Of a stretch of DNA of 40,027 nucleotides, positions 24,779 through 33,679 are shown in pieces. Made by a program: the position numbers and the translations under genes. This DNA is from an uncultured Eggerthella sp. (GTDB taxonomy: Bacteria; Actinomycetota; Coriobacteriia; Coriobacteriales; Eggerthellaceae): NCBI GenBank assembly GCA_902464295.1, contig CABQIW010000019.1, positions 1 to 40,027 on the forward strand, written 5' to 3'. How positions within the stretch are numbered: the stretch's first letter is position 1; the number at the start of each line of letters is the position of its first letter. The notes beneath the pieces are model-generated. The model did not search any database. It had not been told where the DNA came from and worked only from the letters and a program-made list of their open reading frames with translations.

Positions 24779-26626
24779 TTATGCCTCCTTCGATGCGCGG
24801 CGTTTGCCCACCTCATGCACCGTCGTATAGTCGCGCTTACGCGGTTCGATCAAGGAAAGATCGACCTCTTCGTAGCTGAGTCGTGGCCCATCAAGAGCAG
24901 GATCGTAGGCTGCGAGCGTGGTCTTCAGCCATGCTTCATCATCGCGCTCAGGGAATTCTGGCTTGTAATGTGACCCACGGCTCTCATCACGCGCGAGTGC
25001 GCCGGCCGTGATCACCTTCGCTAGATCGATCATGGACTTGAGCTCGCGCACGAACACAGCGGTGGTGTTATTCCACGTGGACTTATCTTCGACCCCGATG
25101 CGTTCATACTCCTGCGCAAGACGGTCGAGCACTTCAAGCGTTTCAGCAAGCTTATCGTTGTAGCGCACCACGGTCACATTCCGCGTCATCACTTCCGCCA
25201 TCTGCTGATAGAGTTCATAAGGATTCACCGGGCCATCCATTGCACGGATGGCCTCATACGCAGCCTGCTCTGCTTGGACCGCCTGATCGTAGAGGTCTGC
25301 CTTGGCTTTGGTATCTGACCCGCGAACCCACGCAGCCGCCGTCGGACCCGCCGCCATACCTGCATACACTGCTGAGAGCAGCGAGTTTGCACCCAAACGA
25401 TTGGCGCCATGCTGCGAATAGTCGCACTCCCCCGCCGCGAACAGCCCCGGGATGTTCGTCGACTGATCGACATCCACCCACAGCCCACCCATGGAATAGT
25501 GGACGCTCGGCGCGATGCGCATCGGAACCTTGCGCGGATCATCGCCCACGAACTTCTCGTAGATCTCGAGGATGCCGCCGAGCTTGTTATCGAGCACCGC
25601 TGGATCGATATGGGAAACATCCAGGTAGACGACGTTTTCACCGTTCACCCCTAGATGCTGGTTGTAGATCACATCGTAGATCTCGCGCGTTGCGATATCG
25701 CGCGGAACCAGATTGCCATACGCGGGATACTTCTCTTCGAGGAAATACCACGGTTTGCCATCCTTATAGGTCCAGACGCGCCCGCCTTCGCCGCGCGCCG
25801 ATTCGCTCATCAAGCGATTCTTGTCGGCTCCGGGAATGGCCGTGGGATGGATCTGGATGAATTCGCCGTTAGCGTAGAGCGCCCCTTGCGTGTAGAGCTT
25901 CGCAGCCACGTAGCCCGTGTTGATGGTCGAGTTCGTCGACTTGCCGAAGATGGCGCCGCACCCGCCCGTTGCCACCACCACCGCATCTGCAGGAAAGGAG
26001 CGGATCTCCATGGAAGCGAGGTCTTGCGCAACGATGCCCTTGCATACGCCTTCATCGATGATGGCAGAAACGAACGTCCAGAATTCATAGCGGCGCACCA
26101 TGCCCGCCACCTCTTGCGCGCGCACCTGTTCATCGAGCGCATAGAGCAACTGCTGACCGGTGGTCGCACCTGCGAATGCGGTACGGCGTTTTTGCGTGCC
26201 ACCGAATCGACGCAAGTCAAGAAGGCCTTCAGGAGTGCGGTTGAACATGACCCCCATGCGATCGAAAAGGTTCACGATAGCGGGAGCAGCCTCGCACATG
26301 CGCGCCACCATGGTCTGATTCGCCAGGAAATCGCCACCATAGATGGTATCGTCGATGTGCTCCCAGACCGTGTCGCCTTCGCCCTTGGTGTCGAGCACCG
26401 CATTGATGCCGCCTTGCGCGCAAACTGAATGCGAGCGCTTCGCGGGCACCACCGAGAACAGATCGACCGGAATGCCCGCTTCCGTGAGCTTGAGCGTGGC
26501 CATAAGCCCTGCAAGACCACCGCCCACTACGACAGCACGACCTGTACCCCCTACGCAACGCGCACGAGCGCTGTTCGCAGGCATTGCTGGCGCGTTGTTC
26601 TCATGTTCTGTGTTCGAATCGGTCAT
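24779..26626 (-). CDS. sdhA: Succinate dehydrogenase/fumarate reductase flavoprotein subunit
   Basis: The 615-residue catalytic subunit that interconverts succinate and fumarate at the membrane face. Residues 32-40 form the FAD dinucleotide fold (VVVGGGLAG), His66 in RSHSVCAQGG is the covalent FAD attachment site, and IQIHPTAIPGADKNRLMSES with ARGEGGRVW carries the substrate-binding and proton-shuttle Arg. VHYSMGGLWVDVD and AAGECDYSQHGANRLGANSL complete the pattern, which is that of the B. subtilis-like (type B) enzyme with a single cytochrome b subunit. ATG at 26626 follows AAGGAACGGG. No twin-arginine signal is seen, so the subunit is cytoplasmic. Second gene of the CAB operon. Confidence 0.97.
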   Translation of the reverse strand: MTDSNTEHENNAPAMPANSARARCVGGTGRAVVVGGGLAGLMATLKLTEAGIPVDLFSVVPAKRSHSVCAQGGINAVLDTKGEGDTVWEHIDDTIYGGDFLANQTMVARMCEAAPAIVNLFDRMGVMFNRTPEGLLDLRRFGGTQKRRTAFAGATTGQQLLYALDEQVRAQEVAGMVRRYEFWTFVSAIIDEGVCKGIVAQDLASMEIRSFPADAVVVATGGCGAIFGKSTNSTINTGYVAAKLYTQGALYANGEFIQIHPTAIPGADKNRLMSESARGEGGRVWTYKDGKPWYFLEEKYPAYGNLVPRDIATREIYDVIYNQHLGVNGENVVYLDVSHIDPAVLDNKLGGILEIYEKFVGDDPRKVPMRIAPSVHYSMGGLWVDVDQSTNIPGLFAAGECDYSQHGANRLGANSLLSAVYAGMAAGPTAAAWVRGSDTKAKADLYDQAVQAEQAAYEAIRAMDGPVNPYELYQQMAEVMTRNVTVVRYNDKLAETLEVLDRLAQEYERIGVEDKSTWNNTTAVFVRELKSMIDLAKVITAGALARDESRGSHYKPEFPERDDEAWLKTTLAAYDPALDGPRLSYEEVDLSLIEPRKRDYTTVHEVGKRRASKEA

Positions 26627-26647
26627 GATCCCGTTCCTTCTTCAACC

Positions 26648-27283
26648 TTAGATCAAGCAAACGATCATCTGAGCCACGAAGACCGCTCCCACCACGAAGA
26701 GGGCGAAGCAGACCCACGAAGTGATCTGCTGCGAACGCGGCGTGATCGTAATGCCCCACGTGATGCAGAAGGTCCAAAGCCCATTGACGAAATGATAGAG
26801 GCAGCTATACACGCCGATCACGAACGCAGCGAGCGCCCACGGATCTGCCACCACGCTGCGAACCAGTTCGAAGGTGGAGCCGCCATCGGGAAGCAGACTG
26901 ACGCCCCATTTCAGCCCGATCACGTGCCACAAGAGGAATGCGAACGCGATCACGCCGGTGATGCGCTGGAAAAGATAGCGCCAGTTGCGCATATAGCGAT
27001 AAGGGCCCACATTGCAGCTTCCCGTCGCAACGATATAGATGCCGATAAGAGCGTGCACGACAAGTGGTGCGAAGATGACCGTGATCTCGAGGAAATCCTT
27101 ATAGGGCATGGTCTCGAGGAAATGACTGAAGGCGTCATACGCAGGAATCGACCAGGTGAACGTATAGTTCGCGACCATATGGAAGCAGAAGAAGATACCG
27201 AGCGGCAAAACGCCACAGATCGACTGCAACTTCTTGAGGAAGTTGATGCGTCTTCCTGATTCTAAGAGCGTTTGTTCGGCCAT
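26648..27283 (-). CDS. sdhC: Succinate dehydrogenase/fumarate reductase cytochrome b558 subunit
   Basis: A 211-residue membrane anchor with five helices carrying two b hemes and the quinone site. Four helix histidines fit the di-heme type: His35 in FCFHMVANY, His77 in PLVVHALIG, His120 in LLWHVIGLKWG and His164 in LYHFVNGLW. ATG at 27283 has an AAGGGG ribosome site. First gene of the operon; a promoter with an overlapping 21-bp palindrome lies just upstream. Confidence 0.95.
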   Translation of the reverse strand: MAEQTLLESGRRINFLKKLQSICGVLPLGIFFCFHMVANYTFTWSIPAYDAFSHFLETMPYKDFLEITVIFAPLVVHALIGIYIVATGSCNVGPYRYMRNWRYLFQRITGVIAFAFLLWHVIGLKWGVSLLPDGGSTFELVRSVVADPWALAAFVIGVYSCLYHFVNGLWTFCITWGITITPRSQQITSWVCFALFVVGAVFVAQMIVCLI

Positions 27284-27335
27284 GATGCCCCTTACCTGCG
27301 AATACCCCCATCTAAGACTACCGCAGAAAAGGCAG

Positions 27336-27381
27336 CTTGTAGCGTACTGTTATAAAGGTGACAAACTACCGGGTAGTTTGT
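27336..27381 (-). promoter_or_regulatory. Promoter of sdhCAB with overlapping 21-bp palindrome
   Basis: On the minus strand TTGTCA (plus 27359-27364) and TACAAG (plus 27336-27341) are 17 bp apart. A perfect palindrome, ACAAACTACC-G-GGTAGTTTGT at 27361-27381, covers the upstream edge of the -35. With a one-base centre it is a better DNA operator than an RNA hairpin, though it also lies 4 bases after the accDA stop and could assist termination. Confidence 0.55.
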
Positions 27382-27385
27382 TGCA

Positions 27386-30034
27386 TTAGAATTTGCGGAA
27401 GCGGGCGTAGCGCTGATTGCGCAGCTCTTCGGCGCTCATCGGTCCTAACTCGCGCAGACCGCGCACGATGAAATCGCGCACGTTCGCAGCAGCCTCTTCA
27501 GGGTTTTCATGCGCTGGTTCAGGACCTTCCGAGAGCACCTCTTCGATGATGCCCATCTCACAAGCCTCATCAGCGCTCATCTTCATGACCGCAGCAGCCT
27601 CCGCGGCGCGCGAACGATCCTTCCAGAGAATCGAAGCGAACCCTTCCGGCGAAAGCACTGAGTAGACCGCGTGCTTCTGCATGGCCACACGATTGCCCAC
27701 TGCAAGCGCGAGAGCGCCGCCCGATCCGCCTTCGCCCAGCACCACGCTGATGACTGGCACTTCAATGCCTGCGAGCGCAACAAGATTCTCCGCGATCGCG
27801 TTGCCCTGACCGCGCTCCTCTGCCTCCATGCCGCAATAGGCGCCCTGCGTATCAACCAGACATACGATCGGGCGCCCGAACTTCTCCGCCTGCTTCATCA
27901 AGCGCAAGCTCTTGCGATACCCCTCAGGCTGCGGGCAGCCGAAGTTGCGCGCGATGCGCTGGTTCAAGTCTTCGCCTTTCTCTTCAGCGATGACCGTGAC
28001 CGGATAGCCTTGGATCCAACCGATGCCGGCAAGGATCGCCCCATCGTCGCCGAAGGCACGATCGCCGTGAAGCTCGATGAACCCATCAACGATCGAATCG
28101 ATATAGTACTTGGCTGTAGGGCGATGCACATTGCGCGCGAGCAGCACGCTCTCCCATGCAGCGTTCTCACCTTGCTCGCCATCCTTCGCACCCTTCGTCC
28201 GTGCGACCTCAAGCGGCATGACCCCTGGAGCATCAGCAACACTACGCTTGGAAAGCTCACGACGGATCGCCGAACCTTCAGACTCGAAAAGATGCTTGGA
28301 CTGCTTGCCCGTAAACACTTGTGTTGCCTTGCTGAAGATATTCTTCATCCCGGAGAGCACCCCAGGCTTGGAGCCTTGCGCTGCCTTCTGTCCGCTGAAG
28401 AAAAGCGTCGATCTTGCTGGATTTTGCATCGTGTGCGAAGCCTGATGAGCGACGGATGCATCGGGATTCTCGAGCGCAAGCTCGATCATGCGATAGTTGT
28501 AGAGCTTCATGTCCACCACGTCGCCCTCAACACTGCCCGTGATGCGCCTGATCGCTCCAGGAGACTGAAGGTTCTCAAGCAAGCGTGCCTGTTCAGTGAG
28601 CGCATTCGGCTCTTCGAGCACTTCACTTTGATAGGCGAGGCGATTGCGACGCTCTTCGATCGAGGCCATATGGATCGCAAGCGCATGCGCAAGGAAACTG
28701 CGCAGCTCACTGCGCTCCACGATCGCATCGATCAGCCCATGCTCGAGCGCGAATTCTGCGGTCTGGAACCCTTCGGGAAGCGTCTGGCGGATCGTATCTT
28801 CGATCACACGACGCCCCGCGAAGCCGATGAGCGCATGCGGTTCAGAGATGACCAGATCGCCTTCGGTAGCGAACGATGCGGTCACGCCGCCCGTAGTGGG
28901 ATCGGTGATGATAGAGAAATATGGCAAGCCCGCACGCCCGTGGCGTTCGATAGCGGCAGAGGTCTTCGCCATCTGCATGAGCGAAACCAGGCCCTCTTGC
29001 ATGCGCGCGCCGCCTGAAGCCGTGAAGATGAGCAGCGGCAACCCCAGCGCGGTCGCGCGTTCGATCGTACGGGTGATCTTCTCGCCCACGACCGAGCCCA
29101 TCGAACCCATCATGAAGGTGGTCTCCATGACACAGAGCGCCACTTCGATGTTCGCGATCTTCGCCTTGCCGCAGCGCACGGCTTCTTCGCGATCGCTCTT
29201 CTTGCGCATACCAGAAAGGAGGCTGTCGTAATCGGGAAAACCAAGAGGGTCGGTCTCAGGCAAGCCCGTCTCCCATTCTTCGAAGGTGTCGGCATCGAAG
29301 AGATAGTCGATGCGCTCTTCTGAAGTGAGACGGTAGAGCTCGCCACAAGTCGGGCAGACACCGCCTGTCGCGAGCACCTCGCTCGCCTCATGGTTGAGCT
29401 TGCATTTCGGGCACTTCTTCCACGTGACCGGCTCGCATGCGACCTCGCTCGCATCCAGCGCACATTCGTTGACCACCCAGGTGGTGAAGGTCTTGTCGCC
29501 CTCCATCGGGCTCAATACGCGCATGCCCTTTTCAGCGGCAACACGGCACAGAAGATCGCTCGCACAAGATCCATCACACAATAAGAGATAGCGCGCACCG
29601 CACGCTTCTGCTGCCTCGATGAGTGCGTACTCATTCGCGAACAAACGCTTATCGAACGCTGCTCCCAAGCTTACGACCTGCGCAAACCCTGAAAAAGAGA
29701 AGCCGCGCTCCTTATCTTTCGTGCCAGTTACGAACACGCTCGGCGCTCCCGCCTGCTTGAAGGCGCGCACAGCCTCCTTGAGCGCTGAACCATATCCTGC
29801 GAGCAACAGCGCAGGAGCTGCCGTTTCATCTTCTGCCTGAACCGAATACGAGAGCAACGTTTCGAGCTGATAGGCAACGAGCGTGGGATCGATGACCGAA
29901 CCCGTTGGCGGCAGATCGGCCGGTCTCGCCGGGTTCGAGGTTGGCTTGGCATCAAGCGCACGCATCACTGATCCCGAATTTCCATCAGCGGAATCGTTTG
30001 GTTCGATGAGGATATATTTCTTTCGCGTGAACAT
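27386..30034 (-). CDS. accDA: Fused acetyl-CoA carboxylase carboxyltransferase beta-alpha (AccDA) with extra N-terminal domain
   Basis: An 882-residue fusion that transfers the carboxyl group from carboxybiotin-AccB to acetyl-CoA, giving malonyl-CoA for the fatty acid genes just upstream. From about residue 208 the AccD part begins with its zinc ribbon (C208, C211, C227, C230) and includes GEKITRTIERA, FTASGGARMQEGLVSLMQMA and PTTGGVTASFA. A linker of about 100 residues leads to the AccA part (from about 600: FIELHGDRAFGDDGAILAGI, RNFGCPQPEGYRK, GEGGSGGALALAVGNRV). Residues about 75-177 are not part of either subunit: they align by eye over their whole length with the N domain of biotin carboxylase, but no ATP-grasp follows. 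ATG at 30034 has AGAAGG 6 bases upstream. Last gene of the fab operon. Confidence 0.95.
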   Translation of the reverse strand: MFTRKKYILIEPNDSADGNSGSVMRALDAKPTSNPARPADLPPTGSVIDPTLVAYQLETLLSYSVQAEDETAAPALLLAGYGSALKEAVRAFKQAGAPSVFVTGTKDKERGFSFSGFAQVVSLGAAFDKRLFANEYALIEAAEACGARYLLLCDGSCASDLLCRVAAEKGMRVLSPMEGDKTFTTWVVNECALDASEVACEPVTWKKCPKCKLNHEASEVLATGGVCPTCGELYRLTSEERIDYLFDADTFEEWETGLPETDPLGFPDYDSLLSGMRKKSDREEAVRCGKAKIANIEVALCVMETTFMMGSMGSVVGEKITRTIERATALGLPLLIFTASGGARMQEGLVSLMQMAKTSAAIERHGRAGLPYFSIITDPTTGGVTASFATEGDLVISEPHALIGFAGRRVIEDTIRQTLPEGFQTAEFALEHGLIDAIVERSELRSFLAHALAIHMASIEERRNRLAYQSEVLEEPNALTEQARLLENLQSPGAIRRITGSVEGDVVDMKLYNYRMIELALENPDASVAHQASHTMQNPARSTLFFSGQKAAQGSKPGVLSGMKNIFSKATQVFTGKQSKHLFESEGSAIRRELSKRSVADAPGVMPLEVARTKGAKDGEQGENAAWESVLLARNVHRPTAKYYIDSIVDGFIELHGDRAFGDDGAILAGIGWIQGYPVTVIAEEKGEDLNQRIARNFGCPQPEGYRKSLRLMKQAEKFGRPIVCLVDTQGAYCGMEAEERGQGNAIAENLVALAGIEVPVISVVLGEGGSGGALALAVGNRVAMQKHAVYSVLSPEGFASILWKDRSRAAEAAAVMKMSADEACEMGIIEEVLSEGPEPAHENPEEAAANVRDFIVRGLRELGPMSAEELRNQRYARFRKF

Positions 30035-30084
30035 CTAGACCTTCTCTTCGGTATCTGCGTCTGCAGCTGGATCTAGCGAAAAGA

Positions 30085-30543
30085 TCACTGCATCTCGTTC
30101 TTTGCCAATACGTACTTTTGGATCGCCTGCGCGCAAAGCTTATCGCCTTTGTAGGCCTTGACCTCCGCGACGCACATGCGGCTCGAATTGCGCGTGATGA
30201 CGGCCTCGAGGCGGATCGTATCGCCGGGACGTACCTGCTCGCGGAATTTCGCTTTGTCGATGCCTGCGAAGAACCCGAGCGAGCCGGCCTTGTCTTCCTG
30301 CGCGAGCAAGCAGCATGAGGCAGCTTGCGCGAGCGCCTCCATGATGATGACGCCAGGAAGCACTGGGTAGCCTGGGAAATGCCCTTGGAAGAGCGGCAAG
30401 TCAGGATCGACATCGAGCTCGGCTACGACTGAGACACCAGGCTCGCATTCGAGGATGCGCGAGACCCACAAAAACGGATCGCGGTGCGGCAGAAGCGCCT
30501 CGATGCCCTCTTTACCGCACGGGAACGTTGGGAGTGCTTTCAT
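30085..30543 (-). CDS. fabZ: 3-hydroxyacyl-ACP dehydratase
   Basis: Removes water from 3-hydroxyacyl-ACP to give trans-2-enoyl-ACP. The 152-residue hotdog protein has catalytic His55 in FQGHFPGYPVLPGVIIMEAL and Glu69 in the same motif. ATG at 30543 has an ideal AAGGAGGAG ribosome site that overlaps the fabF stop codon; the frame is open further upstream inside fabF but without reason to start there. It lies between fabF and accDA. No FabA or FabM is seen, so how unsaturated chains are made is not visible here. Confidence 0.96.
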   Translation of the reverse strand: MKALPTFPCGKEGIEALLPHRDPFLWVSRILECEPGVSVVAELDVDPDLPLFQGHFPGYPVLPGVIIMEALAQAASCCLLAQEDKAGSLGFFAGIDKAKFREQVRPGDTIRLEAVITRNSSRMCVAEVKAYKGDKLCAQAIQKYVLAKNEMQ

Positions 30544-30553
30544 AGTCTCCTCC

Positions 30554-31840
30554 TTATTCGACATAAGGCGAGATCGCAACTGAAGCATTGTGTCCGCCAA
30601 AGCCGAGCGAATTTGAGAGCGCCACCTTCTGCGGATAGTCGCGCACAGGCTCAGCCGATACGCGCACAGCGCATTCGGGATCCGCCTCGGCAAAGCCGAC
30701 CGTGGGCGGCACCACCGAATTCACCACCGAAAGCGCGGTGACGATAGCTTCGAGTGCGCCAGCCGCACCGAGCGTATGACCCATCGCACCCTTCACGGAA
30801 GTGACCGGGATCTCGCATGCACGATCGCCTGCAAGTCCATGGAGCGCGGCAGATTCCATCTTGTCGTTCGCCGGTGTTGACGTACCATGCGCATTGAGGT
30901 GTCCCAGATCATCCGGCGTGAAGCCACCTTCAGCAAGCGCCTGGCGCATCGCACGTACCGCTCCTTCGCCGCTCGGCTCGGGCGCGGTCATGTGATAAGC
31001 ATCGCCCGTTGAACCGAAGCCGGTGATCTCGGCGATGATATGCGCCCCGCGTGCTTTGGCATGCTCGAGCGACTCGAGCACGAGCGCACCAGCGCCCTCG
31101 CCCGCCACGAAACCCGAACGGTTCACGTCGAACGGCCGCGAAGCGCACGTGATGTCGGCTTCCTTCGTGATGGCACCCAAGTTGCCGAAGCCCGAAAGCG
31201 AGACCGGGGTCACGCCCTCTTCAGAACCACCCGCAAGCGCCGCATCTGCATAGCCATGGCGGATCAAGCGATACGCTTCGCCAATGCAATGGCTGCCTGT
31301 TGCGCACGCCGTTACGATGGTGAAGCAATCACCCTTGAGTCCATAGCGAATGGAGAGGTTTCCCGCGATCATGTTCGGGATCATGGTCGGGATGAACAGC
31401 GGGCTCACGCGCTTGGCACCTTTAGTGTTCAGCACGACCGATTCACGCTCGAAGATCTCCATGCCGCCAATGCCCGTACCGAACACGCAAGCGAAGCGGC
31501 TAAGATCCTCCGCTTCGAGGTCGAAGTTCGCTTGAGCCATCGCCTCGTCGGCGGCGATGATGCCATACTGCACGAACTTCGCGAAACGCCGCGATTCCTT
31601 CTTCGTGAATCCCATCTCGAGCGGGTCGTAATCGGGAATGCGCGCGACCGCAGTCATGCCGAAACGCCCCTGCTCTTCAGGTTCGAGCGCGCGAATGCAC
31701 GATCTGCCCTGCATGAGGGTATCCCACATGACCTCGACTCCCCTGCCCGCAGGCGAAAGAGCGCCCATGCCCGTGATGACGACGCGATGGACCGGTTCCA
31801 TCTTCAAGCCCTGTTCATTCACGATGGTTTCTTGGTTCAT
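30554..31840 (-). CDS. fabF: 3-oxoacyl-ACP synthase II
   Basis: The elongating condensing enzyme, 428 residues. The thiolase-fold triad is Cys179 in TACATGSHCIGEAYRLI, His318 in LNAHGTSTPANDKMES and His355 in VKGAMGHTLGAAGA, which marks it as FabF/FabB type and not FabH. The N terminus has about 13 residues before the usual RVVITGMGALSP; ATG at 31840 is supported by AGGAGA 7 bases upstream. Tightly placed between fabG and fabZ. Confidence 0.97.
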   Translation of the reverse strand: MNQETIVNEQGLKMEPVHRVVITGMGALSPAGRGVEVMWDTLMQGRSCIRALEPEEQGRFGMTAVARIPDYDPLEMGFTKKESRRFAKFVQYGIIAADEAMAQANFDLEAEDLSRFACVFGTGIGGMEIFERESVVLNTKGAKRVSPLFIPTMIPNMIAGNLSIRYGLKGDCFTIVTACATGSHCIGEAYRLIRHGYADAALAGGSEEGVTPVSLSGFGNLGAITKEADITCASRPFDVNRSGFVAGEGAGALVLESLEHAKARGAHIIAEITGFGSTGDAYHMTAPEPSGEGAVRAMRQALAEGGFTPDDLGHLNAHGTSTPANDKMESAALHGLAGDRACEIPVTSVKGAMGHTLGAAGALEAIVTALSVVNSVVPPTVGFAEADPECAVRVSAEPVRDYPQKVALSNSLGFGGHNASVAISPYVE

Positions 31841-31879
31841 AACAAATCTCCTGGTTATCTCTTTTGCGCGCGGACCGGC

Positions 31880-32719
31880 CTAGAGCGACATGCCACCATC
31901 GATGCAAAGCACCTGGCCAGTTATGTATTCGCTTTCAGGCTGCGCGAAGAACGCGACCGCATTGGCAACATCTTCGGGTGCGCCGAAAGCTCCGCATGCG
32001 ATACGCGCAAGGATCGCTTCTTTAGCGCCCTCGGGAAGCGCATCGGTCATAGCCGTATCGATGAAACCGGGTGCCACCGCGTTCACCGTGATGCCGCGCG
32101 ATGCAAGCTCCTTCGCTGCCGCTTTCGTCATGCCGATGATGCCCGCTTTCGAGGCGGCATAGTTCACCTGGCCTGCGTTACCGGCGACTCCCACCACACT
32201 CGAGACCGAGATGATGCGTCCGTAGCGCTGCTTCATCATGAGCGGAGCTGCATGACGCAAGCAGTTGAACGCACCTTTCAGGTTCACCTCGATCACGCGG
32301 TCGAACGCTTCTTCTTTCATGCGCGCGAGCAGCCCATCGCGCGTGATGCCCGCGTTGTTCACGAGCACATCGATGCGCCCGAACTGTTGCTTCACTTCGT
32401 TGATGAGTTGCTTTGCTTCGTCGAAGCGCGATACATCGGCCTGAATGGCGATGAAGCGCTGCGGTTCAGCTGCTTGTTCGACCTCGAGCGCAAGGCTCTC
32501 TTGAGCTTCCGTGGCGGCGAAATCGGATAGCTCCGCGCACAGCGCATTTGCCGCTTCCGTGCTTCCATCCGAAGCATAGTTGAGCACCACCGAATAGCCC
32601 TCGAGTGCGAGACGCTGCGCGATCGCAGCACCGATGCCGCGGCTTGCGCCGGTCACGATCGCAACACGGCGAAGTGGTGCAACAGCAACTTCTTCAGTAT
32701 CTTTTGCTTTATCGTTCAT
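31880..32719 (-). CDS. fabG: 3-oxoacyl-ACP reductase
   Basis: NADPH-dependent short-chain reductase of 279 residues. Cofactor motif TGASRGIG at 23-30, NNAG at 121-124 and active site Ser174, Tyr187, Lys191 (SVSSVVGVAGNAGQVNYAAS then K) are all intact, with the canonical 13-residue spacing. It is about 35 residues longer than E. coli FabG because of a short N-terminal head and an insertion of about 20 residues around 66-86 (Ala/Glu-rich). The PGFIDTAMT and CIDGGMSL endings are typical. ATG at 32719 has only a moderate purine-rich ribosome site. Confidence 0.96.
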   Translation of the reverse strand: MNDKAKDTEEVAVAPLRRVAIVTGASRGIGAAIAQRLALEGYSVVLNYASDGSTEAANALCAELSDFAATEAQESLALEVEQAAEPQRFIAIQADVSRFDEAKQLINEVKQQFGRIDVLVNNAGITRDGLLARMKEEAFDRVIEVNLKGAFNCLRHAAPLMMKQRYGRIISVSSVVGVAGNAGQVNYAASKAGIIGMTKAAAKELASRGITVNAVAPGFIDTAMTDALPEGAKEAILARIACGAFGAPEDVANAVAFFAQPESEYITGQVLCIDGGMSL

Positions 32720-32742
32720 GCTCGTTTCTCTTTTCTCCAGAC

Positions 32743-33666
32743 CTAGAGCGCACTCACGTACTCATCGAATTGCTCGCGCGTTCCTACGCGCTTGCGGTCC
32801 ACCTCTTTCGAGATGCGCTTCATCATCGTGAAGAGCACCCCGCCATAGCCGATCTCGACGAATTCGTTCTCGCCCTCGCCGATGAGATAGTTCACGCCCT
32901 GCTCGAAGAGCACCGGAGAGATGACCTGCGCAGAAAGGCGCTCGGCAGCTTCATCCACCACGAACGGTGCAGCATCGGTATTGCAGATGAACGTGATCTC
33001 CGCTTCGTTGAACACTGGTGCATCGCTGCCCGCAAAATAACTTGCGAGCGTCTCTGAAGCCGAGGTCATGAGCGGACTATGGAAGCCGCCTGCAGTTTTC
33101 AGGCGTGCGCACTTCTTCTTCATGCCCTTCCAGTGTGCCTCAGCTCGATCGATCGCTGCCGCGTCGCCCGAAAGCACCACCTGACCGGGGCAGTTGAAGT
33201 TCGCCGGCAGCAAGATGTCCTCGCCAGCACATGCCTCGCACACCGCTTCAGCATCTTCGTGACTTGCAGCGAGCAGTGCGAGCATCGCACCTTCACGCTG
33301 CTGGCAAGCCTCGGCCATCGCGCTCGCGCGGACTTTGAGCAGCTTGAACGCATCATCAAGCGAAAGGATGCCTGCAAGCGCGAGCGCGCTGATTTCGCCG
33401 AGCGAGAAGCCGATGAGAGCATCAGGCTTCTTACCCTGCGCCATGAGCGCTTTGCCGATAGCCACCGTGAGCACCATGGTGAGCGCCTGCGCGTTGAACG
33501 TATCGTTCACCTCTTCAGCGCTTCCCTCTTTCGCAAGGCGCACGAGATCAATCTCGAGCACCTCGGAAGCACGCTCGAACACTTCGCGCACTTCAGGAAT
33601 ATCCAGAAGGTCGGCGCCCATGCCTTCACTTTGAGCACCCTGACCTGAACACATCCAAACCGTCAT
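32743..33666 (-). CDS. fabD: Malonyl-CoA:ACP transacylase
   Basis: Loads malonyl groups from CoA onto ACP. The 307-residue alpha/beta-hydrolase-like enzyme begins with CSGQGAQSEGMGADL, has nucleophile Ser88 in GFSLGEISAL and catalytic His196 in GGFHSPLM. The ATG at 33666 is preceded by GAAGG at 6 bases; the frame is open upstream to 33795 inside fabK but with no ribosome site. It starts 13 bases after the fabK stop. Confidence 0.95.
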   Translation of the reverse strand: MTVWMCSGQGAQSEGMGADLLDIPEVREVFERASEVLEIDLVRLAKEGSAEEVNDTFNAQALTMVLTVAIGKALMAQGKKPDALIGFSLGEISALALAGILSLDDAFKLLKVRASAMAEACQQREGAMLALLAASHEDAEAVCEACAGEDILLPANFNCPGQVVLSGDAAAIDRAEAHWKGMKKKCARLKTAGGFHSPLMTSASETLASYFAGSDAPVFNEAEITFICNTDAAPFVVDEAAERLSAQVISPVLFEQGVNYLIGEGENEFVEIGYGGVLFTMMKRISKEVDRKRVGTREQFDEYVSAL

Positions 33667-33679
33667 AGAGCCTTCTTCT

